Below are positions 48,601-59,153 of a DNA stretch of 64,000 nt, piece after piece. The notes beneath the pieces are model-generated. The model did not search any database and had not been told where the DNA came from. It worked only from the letters and a program-made list of their open reading frames with translations. Every line of letters begins with the position of its first letter. The stretch's first letter is position 1. This DNA is from Chimonanthus salicifolius (taxonomy: Eukaryota; Streptophyta; Magnoliopsida; Laurales; Calycanthaceae). Made by a program: the position numbers and the translations under genes. The stretch covers positions 10,974,302 to 11,038,301 of the forward strand of contig CM023539.1 of NCBI GenBank assembly GCA_013350335.1. The letters run 5' to 3'.

Positions 48601-49779
48601 TTCTTCTAGTTAAAATGGGATTGTGGAAATTAGTGTTGTTGGTGAGAAGTGAGAAGGATTTAGTGTCGCTGGCCGATGTGAAGTAGGGAGGGATCTCTCT
48701 CTATTGTAGACACGTGAAAAAGGGTGATTTTAGTTTTATATTCCTGGCGCCTAACTTTAGTTTATTTATTTTTTGTCAGTATGAATGGGTGGATTTGGAT
48801 TGGTTTGTGTCAGAAAATATGTTGACCATTCAATATTATGATTTCTTTAGTTAATGGAAGTCTTTTTTGAATGCTAAGTCACTACGAATGCCAAGTCTTT
48901 TTTGAATTTTCCTTTTTGAAGTAAAATTTTTTATCTTGCAAATGTTCATTTATTTTAAAAAATTTAATTTATGAATGAATATACAAAAGATATTGTTCTT
49001 GTAAAGTAATAACTGAGTTTATTGTATCAACTTTCCCTAATGTTGATTTTTCTATAAACTCAAGGAATTTTTTTTTTCTTCAATTGAAGTTATAAATCCT
49101 TCGTTACTTGTTATATAAGATGTTATAGTTGTAAGGAACTAGGTTCCTTGAATTAAATCTTCATTCATTCCATTCATTTGAAAAAAAAAAAATTATACAT
49201 TTTTGTTTTTAACATGAATGACCATTTGGAGTTTATTTGTTAAAAAAAATTCTTTTCTCCATTGGCAGCATTTACTGTATGTGTTGTTTGTTCAAAATAT
49301 TTTAGAGGTACTATTCCTTCTATTATACAACTTATATGTATCAAGGAGGCAAATTAATTCTGCTGTATATCATTTGATATTTTTAAATTGACTTTAGTGT
49401 ACCATCTTCTAAATGTAAATTTTGATTTTTAACTTAGTTCTAATAACATTCCTATTTCTAATTTTGTTCCTGAAGGTTCGCCCTTTCCATTTGTATTTAA
49501 TGATTTGAATTCTAAGATTTCTATTCTAGTTTTTATTTCACTTTTTTGTTTCTTTTAAGTCCTTTTGTTGATCTTGAACTGACATAGGAGTTTTTTCACT
49601 ATTTTTACCTTTTTGGAGTCTTTTATATAAATCAATCATATTATATAACATAATGGGATTTATTTCTTGTTTTTCCTTTTTCTACTTTGATTCTAATAAT
49701 TTTTCTATATGTTCTTTTTTGTTGTTGGAGTCTTTTATATCAATTATCATTTCAAGGATTAATTTCCAATTTTTAGTTT
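48601..49779. other. T-rich sequence, possibly lower part of the viral fossil
   Basis: Very T-rich on the plus strand (A-rich on the minus). Minus-strand frames are short. If the pararetroviral insertion continues here, protease and RT should follow, but I cannot read them confidently. Confidence 0.35.
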
Positions 49780-50960
49780 AAACATTTATTTGACAATCTG
49801 AATAAAAAAGATTCGGAAGAGGAAGATCCATACTTTATCTGGCAAATATTACAATCACAATTTGGATTTCCATCACATTTTTCATGACTTAATTGGCTTA
49901 AAATTTTGATCATTAAATGGTTATCATTTTCTCAGATATGTTCCGAGTCTGAATCTCTTATTTCTTCTGTCTTCATTATCTTCTTCTGATGATGAGAATT
50001 TTATTTCATTAATTTAAAAACTTATTATTTCATTTTTCAACTTCTTTTAAAACATTTATTAGCGTAATGTCCTTTGTGACCATATTTAAAAAAATTTTGT
50101 TCTTCAGGCTTTATGTCTTTAGTTAAGGGGGAAGCTGATGGTTTATAATTTTTTATGTATTTTGTTTAAATTAGAATATCCTTTATCAACATATTTTTTG
50201 AACTTCTTTTTATTTCTTTTAGAGGTTTTTTCATATTCACTTATTTGATCATAATTTTTAATATCTATGTTCTGAATAGTTTTTCATTATTTTCGTTTCA
50301 AAAAGATCACAGGCAAATTGAGAACAAAAATTACCTAATTCTTTTTTATCATAAAGTTTTTACGTGTTATTTGACGTTCATCTTTTATGTTATTACATAT
50401 ATCGATTCCTGTTTGATTAATTTTCTATATTAAGTCACCATAAGTATAACTATCATAACCTCTTTGTCGATCTTTATGAGCAAAAGTATTTAAAACATTT
50501 TCTGCTAATAAGGGTGGCAAGCCATAGATGAATTTTTCATTCTAGAACGACTGATTCCATGTTTCTTGAAAATAAACTTTAGTTAAAAAATGTATCTTTA
50601 AACCATTTAAAGTTTGTCAATATTCTACATATTTTTGTTTATTAAATGTTTCAGAGTTAAGCTTTCTTTTCTTGGCTACAATGTGGAGTCTTTATATATT
50701 CTAGTATCGGTTCACCATTTTTTATCAAATATGATTCCTTGTTTGTTTCTTATATAAGTATTTTGTATTTCTTTTCTCTGATTTTCAGTATGGTAACAAT
50801 CCCAAATTTGCTAATTGCCTTCTAAACGCGTGATTATTAATTCCTCTATATTCTTTATTACTATTAGTTGTCAATATATTTACATACATGTAATCTTTTT
50901 GCACTTGTTGCACAATTTGATATTCTATTAAAACGTCTACGTTCCATTCATATATAGATG
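49780..50960 (-). pseudogene. Endogenous caulimovirid-like coat protein region, decayed
   Basis: Minus strand, several frames: FIYGLPPLLAE (about 50530), then KKELGNFCSQFACDLF (about 50330), a Tyr/Lys-rich stretch with YEK-type basic runs (about 50200), a zinc-knuckle relic KYGHKGHYANKC (about 50065; its first Cys is lost), and a Ser/Glu-rich CNICQIKYGSSSSES tail (about 49830). This order (capsid core, basic region, CCHC, Ser-acidic end) is that of caulimovirid coat proteins, so I read it as a fossil pararetrovirus. Many stops and frameshifts make it inactive. The genus is not resolvable here. Confidence 0.6.
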
Positions 50961-51809
50961 ACCCATTGAAAGAATTTAGATTTATACTAGTTGATTATTC
51001 CTTCGATATAGCTATTGGTTTTTCAAATACAACTCGGTCTGGGCTTGGGTGTGACTAGTTCTGGTTAACGTGGGCCCTCCAGTTGCAATTGGGCCCGGGT
51101 TCTGGCAGGCTTAAAGTCCGGTATGCCTGAGTTGTAAGTGTGTTTTGACCCTTGACTATTGAATCGTGTAAATTCACAATTCTGAAATTTATTCCCATCA
51201 TTGGCCAATGAGCACTCTGTCATACATTCATGTATTGTTCCCTTGTTTGACCTATTTACTCAACATTTTGACTTGTTTTCCATATTTTGTACTATCTTGA
51301 GTTCATTCCTATCATCATGGGGGGTTGGATTTTCGACTTTCCAATAAGAGCTAGGTTTTGTGGGGAATGGTAATGTTGACAATTGCACTGGGAGTTTGTA
51401 AAGAAAATGAACAAGAAGACCTCCCAAGATAAAAACCTCATCTAGGTCATGCTTGATGGCAAACACCATATTCTCTATAATTAAATGGAGCCCAAGTATT
51501 GTTTCGCTTGCTTCATTGGAAAATGAGTTTGATGGAAACATGAATTTGAAATTCTGCTAAGAAAATTACATTTCAATTTTAAATTGAAGAACTTCTCTAT
51601 GTTTGTTTAACAATACCACTTGTTTAAGGGAGAAAAGTTCAATAATTGGGCTGGGTTGATGTGATTTGGTTTAAAATTTGTTGTTATGGTTTGCAATGTA
51701 CTTACTAAATCGGCAAAGTCAGGTACCGGGCAAGTTAGGTACTTATTGGTTCGAGTCGGCCCATTTAATACATGTGCAAAGTTAGGTTGGCTATGAGTTG
51801 AATCTAATT
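50961..51809. other. Unassigned sequence
   Basis: Includes a 93-codon minus-strand frame (51541-51260) without recognisable domain. From about 51640 it grades into the GGTCAA-type repeat. Confidence 0.35.
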
Positions 51810-52193
51810 GAGTCTTCCAATATGACATGTGGGGATAGAGTTCACTTGTTTAATAAATGGAATTGGTTAGGTATGGATCAAGTCTGGTCAATCATTCAAT
51901 ATGTGGTTGGTTTGGGTTTACCTATTTAATGAATGAGCTAGGTTGGGTCAACTACAAGTTGAGATTGACAAGGTAAGCTCATTTAAGATTGTCAAGTTTG
52001 ACCAACTTGTTTAATAAATACATTTGGTAGCTATAAGTCCAACGGATGTGTTTAAATTGTTCTAATTAGTCGATCTATCCACGAAATGGTTTGAGTCAAA
52101 TTGTTTAATACATAAACGAGGTCAAGTTCGAGAAAAATTGAAGTAATTGTATAATAAATGATATGGGACTAGGTCAACCCATTTAAGATTGGC
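51810..52193 (+). repeat. Direct repeat, copy 2
   Basis: Second copy of 46776-47160, about 5 kb away and in the same orientation. It is cut at TTGGC where LTR H begins; copy 1 continues GCTGGGTTTGG at this point. Confidence 0.85.
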
Positions 52194-54080
52194 TATAACG
52201 CCCCTCCCTCTCCCCCTAATTATCAGAGTATTTATTTCAGAATATTTAGACAGGAAGAGAGGGGAGAGTGCCACGACACGAGTCAAGTCCAAGTCCGAAG
52301 ACCCGACCCTCGACTGGCCCAACTAATGCGTGCACATGAACAAGGTCCATGTAATATTTGTAACGCATTAACTAAAAATCTACAGAATTATGTATATAAA
52401 ATTTTATACATTAAAAGATAATCATTCTCAATCCAAAGCAAAGCAATATAATCCCATAGAATTAAATGTCAAATAAAAGGTTCAACCTCATTATCTAAGA
52501 TTTATTACATCATCAATCTATCTTTCAATCACATAACTCATACCTAAATATTTATTCTGAAAATGTAAACCAAAGGGGAATGTTCTCTTCTATTTCCAAA
52601 ATTCCAAAATAAAATGAAAAGCTCTACGAATTCCTTTCTCCTATTTTCATAACCATCTACGCGTGACTATTGCTCGGTCCTGCCTCATCACCGTTTTCCT
52701 TTTTTGCATTAGTTTTTAAAAGAGAAAAGATTTGTGGGCTTAGTCAACGCCCAATTGGAATTCCCATCAAGTGGGTACCAACATGTGATATATATAAAAC
52801 CGAGATAAAACATATATATATTATTCACATCATATAGTTCATTTGAAAATCATCTTCATCCTATATTTCAATATCAGTTCATATTTTATATTCATAAAGC
52901 ATTCATATTCATTTTGCAATCATCTCATATAAATCAGAATCGTATATACATGTAAAGTATTTAGAAATCATCATGATGCACTATGCTATGGTGACATGAA
53001 TTAATGCAAGCCCTTCTCATGCCCCATGCATTGATCACTATCTCATTCTCATTCAATAGTTATAAACATTGGCCATTTTGTTCGTAGTTTTCCTGGGACA
53101 CTAGCTGGGAGCTACTACCCAATACTAGAATTTAATCGGGACTACCAGGGGAGTGCTACACACCCATACTCCTGTGCAGGTTTCGGGACTTCTTCTGACC
53201 CTGGATCTGTCTGCCTAATTATTATGCCATACTTTGTAATCCATGGACTCTGCCATCTACAATGGTTAATTTATCTCAAATATTTCCGGTTAAAATATAT
53301 CATCTCTTTAACCTTTGACTCATGCATTCCCATTCCACTTATATGTATATGTTTCATGTCTATTCATTGATAAATTAAACATGTTTGACAACTTATAAAA
53401 AATACATTGTATTCAAAACTAGACTTAATCAAATCATGCATTCAAATTAGCTTATAATTCAAATATACATAAATAATCACTTGATACTTCAATAATGTAG
53501 GAAAACCTACTTGATCACTGAAATTCCGCGAAGAAGCGAGCTACGTGGTATGTACGGCTCCTAGATCACCTTTCGATCCTCTGGTTATTTCCATGAATCA
53601 AAATACAATAATTCATCTGATTAGTTTGTGTCCTTGTTTTCCAAATCTACATTTATCGCTTTCATTAATTTCCATTTAGTGATGTCTCGTTAATAGTTCG
53701 TTCATGTCCAACCGAAAAGTGTGGATTTAAAGGTCAAGTCTTAATACTGTGGGTTCGGAACTTAGGTCATCAATTCAGAACTTCCGAAGCTTGGTCCGAA
53801 GCTTCAAATCATCGTGGTCTCCTTCGGATCATTCCGAAGTATATTGTTCACTGGCCCGCTGGGAACTTGACTTCGGTACTTCCGAATCAAGTTCCGAGGG
53901 TTCGTAACTTCAAGCCTTCTCTCGTTACTTCCGAGAGACTTACTGATTTCAGTTATACAATAGAGTGGTCGGAACTTGGCCTCGGCACTTCCGAGTCAAG
54001 TTCTAAGAGTTCGGAACTACAAATATTCCCTCGGTACTTCCGAGGCTTTATAGATTTCGGTTCTTCATTACAGTGCTGAG
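52194..54080 (-). mobile_element. LTR H: truncated large Gypsy LTR
   Basis: Low end TATAACGCCCC is the reverse complement of a typical GGGGCGTTATA LTR end. Read on the minus strand it has the module AATTGGGCGTTGACTAAGCCC (52710-52757) like LTRs A and F, and further in a TTCCGAA/TTCGGAA-rich zone (53750-54065) like LTR G. The LTR start is missing where it meets LTR I. The expected continuation of the target repeat is not found on the other side. Confidence 0.65.
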
Positions 54081-54149
54081 GTGTTGCTGAGTGTGTGCAA
54101 CTGTAGGAGATTTGAATAGAGATCAATCAACTCCGGATTATCAGCATAT

Positions 54150-56509
54150 AGTTTCCCTCGAATCAATGTCAATTAGTGTGTGCATCTTCTTTCTTCTCCC
54201 TCTAAACTCATTCTCTCAATCGCAAGTCGGTGGGCTGTGTTAACCCACTCACGATTCTCAGTGGGCTATCTGCCATCCCTTCTCTCTCGCCTCAGGTGAC
54301 TCACTTGCTGCCCGTCGCTGCAACGTGCTCCGTTCTCTATTTCAACAACCGTCGCACAGCCAGGCAACATCCTTACCTCCCATCAGTTTACCCATTGAAC
54401 GGTAAGTGCACGAATCCCTTTCTTGAGTCCTTATTTCAGGTCTTGTTATTGGCTTTCTCTTACTTGAAAACATAGACCACCAATGTAATTACAATAGAAC
54501 CTTCCTTTTTGGTCCCTACCTTTTTCTTTTTCCATTCAATCCATTCACCGATATTCCATCAATGAAACCAATGGCATTCCACCTTTTCTTTACCTTACCT
54601 ACTTAGGCATTTAAAATTTATTTATTTAGATTATTTTGTGTTTCCATTAATTTTTTTTCAGAAGAATTATTTCATTGATTTTATGTAGTTGACCATTTAC
54701 CTATTTTATTTTAATCCATGATTAATGTCTCTCATAGTTGAAATCTGTAACCATTATTATTTTCTTTACAAAATATCAGTTTCTTATTTATTCCAATTTC
54801 AAAACTATTTAAAACTTTTTACTTGATTCCAGCTTTTCCCTTTAATTAAATTAATTGATGTTTGAAATTGGCCATTCAATTATTTCAACCACTATAAAAA
54901 AATAAGATTTTCTCAATTGTATTTATTTATTTATTTGATTTCTATTTGATTAAGTTATTTGATGTTTTAAACTTGCAATTTCATCTACTTATGTATCTCT
55001 TGGCTTTGAACCCAAGTGACAGTTTTAAAGGAAATCAAAGTAACTTCTAAACACCTTGGACCTTCTTATTGATTGTTTTAAAAAAAGAAACAAAATTAAT
55101 TATTTACAGCTGTTGGGAGTTTCTTTCAATCCAACTAGGCTCGATTCATCAATGCACGGATTTCACCAACACATTTAGGTGAGGGGACTATCACATATTT
55201 TGATCATGCATCTCTGGATAATATCCTCGTAACCTTGGACATAGGGTGACCCGAATGAGACCCCTTTGTGTATTAGGCTACTCGGTAAGGAAACCGTTGA
55301 GATGTTGTGTGGCAAGGGGTCTATCCGATTGCACTCATGTCAATTATACGTTATTGGTGATAATGGAAGTTTGAATGATGTTTAATATGATTATTGGAGT
55401 TGATTAAAAGTGTGATTGGTGTTTATTTTGTAGCATGTGTATGTTATATTATTGGAATGGGGAGAATATGCCTCAAATGTTATATGTTTCTGGTTGCATG
55501 GCAAATTTGTAGTATCATTTATGTTGGAACACATTTGTTTATCATGCATGGGACCTTTGTATTATTCATGGTGTGAATGGTTTGCATGGGGAGATTATTT
55601 ATTAACGGTTGTTTACCATTAGGGAGGAATGATTTGTGCGTGTATGTTGGGAGTAGAGTGGTCCATTGTGTTTTATTTATGGGACTTTGGAGGCGTAGTA
55701 TTGTGGTTTATTTATACATTATTTATGTATGAGATGATGGAGATGGTTCCCTGACGTGACCCATGAGAATGAGGTCTGGTATGATATTGGACTCCTCGGG
55801 CACGATTGTACGGTTGAGCCTTGGTGGTTGTCGTCCCCGATTGCCAAACGGGTGGGAGCCCATGAGGCCGCTTAGGAGTCGTCAGGGGGGATAGAGCACC
55901 GTGTGGACCATATGATTATATGTATGAGGGCATGTTTGTACTTTTTGTCAGGAGATTTGGTGTGGTATGTGGACCTTTGTCCCTTTTGAGGTGGGAGTTG
56001 GGTGATCATGTATAGACATCTTCATGGTAATGATGTTCATGTATATGTAGAATATGATTGTTATGATTGTATGTGATATTTGGCTTTTATCTCGCTGGGC
56101 TTGTTTAGGTCACACCCTTACCTTTCAGGCATCCCTGTCGGGGAAGGGTCAAGCGGGTCCCTCGAGCAGGCCCTAGGAGCAGAGCATTAATTATAGATTT
56201 ATTTTTGTCTTTACTTCTAGTTTGAGAGAAAAACCCATATTTGTGTTTCATTGGTGTATTATTGTATGTGGATTTTCAGATGATTGTAATAACCATGCAT
56301 AAAATGCTATCGTTGGGAGATGATTTAAATTTTAAATTTTACTATGTGCTCACTATGCCATGGTGACTATGTTCCTCTTTTATGTTGGTGATGGAGCTTA
56401 GAGAGGTTAGACCTCTTCTTTAAAAAAAATTACGGTGTTTTTCGGTACTCATATTGTTTTGGAGAAACTTTTCTGAGATAACACACCCATGGCGGGATGA
56501 GGTATTACA
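54150..56509 (+). mobile_element. LTR I: 5'-truncated LTR of the C/D/I family
   Basis: Ends GATGAGGTATTACA. Shares with LTR C the CT-rich leader, TTTAG/GTGAGGGGACT (55179), the ACTCGGTAAGGAAACCGTT and GGCAAGGGGTCTATC segments, the module CGCTGGGC...CCTTACCTTTCAG (56091-56128) and the GATAACACACCC end. The first several hundred bases expected by comparison with C are absent, so the left boundary (about 54150) is approximate. Confidence 0.75.
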
Positions 56510-56640
56510 ATTGGTATCAAAGCACGGTTCAACATCAACCATTGTATTTTTAGTTTTTAAGAATACTCTATGATTTTAATTATTAAAATTAAATTTAGAA
56601 AAGAATTTAAAAACAATCAAGAACAAAATGACAACATGCT
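56510..56640 (+). mobile_element. Primer site and stub of element I interior
   Basis: TGGTATCAAAGC at 56512-56523 is the tRNA-Met primer site with one change. About 100 bp of leader follow before host-like sequence. LTR I was therefore a 5' LTR whose element is truncated. Confidence 0.65.
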
Positions 56641-56764
56641 AAGGAGAGACACAGCAGAAACCCTTTAACATATTAACGTCGCCAATTGCCGGCTTAACCA
56701 GAAACCTACTAGAACCCCAACATCTGCTCTCTCTCTGCCATCGTTCTCTTCGTCTCAGACCTCG
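56641..56764 (+). promoter_or_regulatory. LTV1: Putative 5' leader exon of LTV1
   Basis: CT-rich, leader-like sequence ending CTCG/GTAAAG, a good donor at 56765. A matching acceptor TGCATAG lies at 59132, 21 bp before the LTV1 ATG, giving a 5' UTR intron of about 2.4 kb. It begins about 0.1 kb from the element I stub, so the promoter may include LTR sequence. Confidence 0.35.
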
Positions 56765-58009
56765 GTAAAGATCCAAGATCTTCAATAACTAGTATATATA
56801 CCCTCTCTCTCTCTCTGCTCTTTCTCCTCTAACTTCTCAAATATTTCTCCATTTTCAACAAATATCTCTATGTTTGTATCCATGTTCTCTAAAATACAGT
56901 CCGCTCTATTTGTTTGCCTGTAGCTTACGTTTTCAATTCCTTGTTTTTAGTAATGAATGAATTCAACATGTCATTTGTTTATATCTTGTTTGTTTATATT
57001 TATTACTGAAGACAACAGCTTGCACCCATCTCTTGTTTGTAGAAATTCTTGAACCATTTTTTTTATGTACCTCTGTGTATGGATGTTTGTGATAGGCATG
57101 TAATTTTGCTCGAAATGTTACATATTGATCTCAACACCCATCTCTTAGTTTTACATCTTCTGATTTTGCTGGATAATGCAATTTGTATATTGCTTGCCTA
57201 CAAATGAAACAAAATTGGTTGATGTTTTTTTTGCTAATTTCAATTTAATTAAAAATAAATAGTTGTGAAATTTAAATTTACTTTACATCGAAATTTCTTG
57301 AAACAGCACAACAATTTACGATTTACCTAACATTAACATCCAGGATCTTCAAAAACTTCCATTTGCCAAGATTTTAGTCTGTCAGGAGTTTCTGACATAT
57401 GCAAAACAACAAGATTTTACTCTTACTGCCTTTCTTTTAATCTGACAGACAAAATTTTTTTAGTCTCATAAATTACTGTTGCCAATCACACCCTAAGTCT
57501 TTTTTCTTTTTTTTCTATTTATGTGCAAGGGCTTCATTCAAAATTTCCAATATCTCATTTTTCTAAATCAGATGACACTCTCATCCTAATTTTATCTCCA
57601 TCTTCTCTCTGTTTCATGTTAATAGCAGGCTAGGTTCTCTATGATCTTAATTTTTACAGGATTTCTTATTTTCTTTTGGAAGGTCCATGATGTGACGGGA
57701 ATCCACAACTTTTGCAATTACCAATGCAAGAAAATTTGTTTTAGAAGTGCTCACTTTGGCTTTGATTTATTGTTTTTATATGCAAATATGAACAACCATT
57801 GTGGTTGTGAACTTTTTTTTAGTAATGCTCATTTTTTAAGTGATATTTCGCTTGAATTAATTGGGATGGGAGCTTAAAAGTTTTTACTTTTTTAAAAAAG
57901 CTCTCTCTCTCTCTTTTTCATTGGTACTTGACTCATGGCCAATACGGCCAAGATGTATGGATGTTGAGATCACAATCCATCAACATGAAATTCAAACTCA
58001 TTTTGTAGT

Positions 58010-58870
58010 TGCACCTAAGGCGCCATAAGGGGTTTTGTACCTAACTACTACTAGGTGAGGCATAGGTGCACTTAAATGCAAAACTGACTTGTTTCACCTT
58101 GTACCTTATGTAAAAGTGCTCATGTTCATTTTTATCGTCCTAGGTTTTAAATTATAAATAGTAAATATAGTTTCCTTTTTGAGTGTTAAATTATAAATAG
58201 AAAACATGTTGGGTACTAACATATAATATATAAAATTTTAAATATAAAAGAACTTGTTTAGGGTGCCCAGGACAAAGTAAATAAGGGAAAAAGAAAACGA
58301 AAAAGAGAGATCGAGAGGGAGATGACGATGAATATAAGGAATGCATTGAGGATATAGACAAGTTCAATGATCATATTGATGATGATGATGTTAATGACGA
58401 TGAAAGATCCATCGAATGAAAGGCATGTTTTTTGTTTGTTTGAGACAAACCCTTTTGATTAGATTGGTGGTGATGGATCATGTGATTAAATCACTTTCAA
58501 ACATTTTTCTTTTTCATTGATGATATGATCATTGGAATGATGACTCATTTAAGATTTTGATTTTTTATTACTAGGTTCTATACATTAGTCTTTTGTTATT
58601 AACTTTTGTATTATGCAATTTTGCTTCTCTTTGATGCATTTTCTTGTGTTGTTTAGTTGATTGTGAGTAAAAAATGTAATGAATTTGTCATAAATTAGAA
58701 ATAATTGTAAAAAAATTAATTATATTTATAGTGGTGCAAAAAATATACATAATCAAATAAATAAACATGTTTAAAAAATATAAAAAAGTGCGCCTAAAAT
58801 AAAAGAAGCCCTAAGTGCACCTTGTGCCTTAGCCTCTGGCACCCCTTTGTGCCTTAAGTGCACATTGCAC
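58010..58870 (+). repeat. Repeat with GGCGCC / AGTGCAC ends in the putative 5' UTR intron
   Basis: Opens GCACCTAAGGCGCC and closes with GTGCACCTTGTGCCTTAG and CCTTAAGTGCAC. In between, a short acidic frame ends DDDDVNDDERSIE (about 58420). It resembles the tail and termini of a decayed DNA transposon, possibly hAT; family uncertain. Confidence 0.35.
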
Positions 58871-59153
58871 CTTTACTTCTTTGGACTAAGGTGAGTTTTT
58901 TTTATTGGGGCTAGTCCAGATTCACCTGAATTTTGCCCTAACACAGTCAAGACTCTCAACTGGATAATCTGTAGAACCAAATCGAGCTGATAGAATTCTA
59001 GTAGAGTATGGCAAGTTTTTGAACTTTGATAGATCACTTGGATATCACTAGCCAACCTGAACCAAGTCATTGCCACTTGGCCTTCACGCTGCAAAATGGA
59101 GGTTTTCTGACATTGTGATTCTGACTGCATAGGTAGGATTTGGTTTTGTGAAA

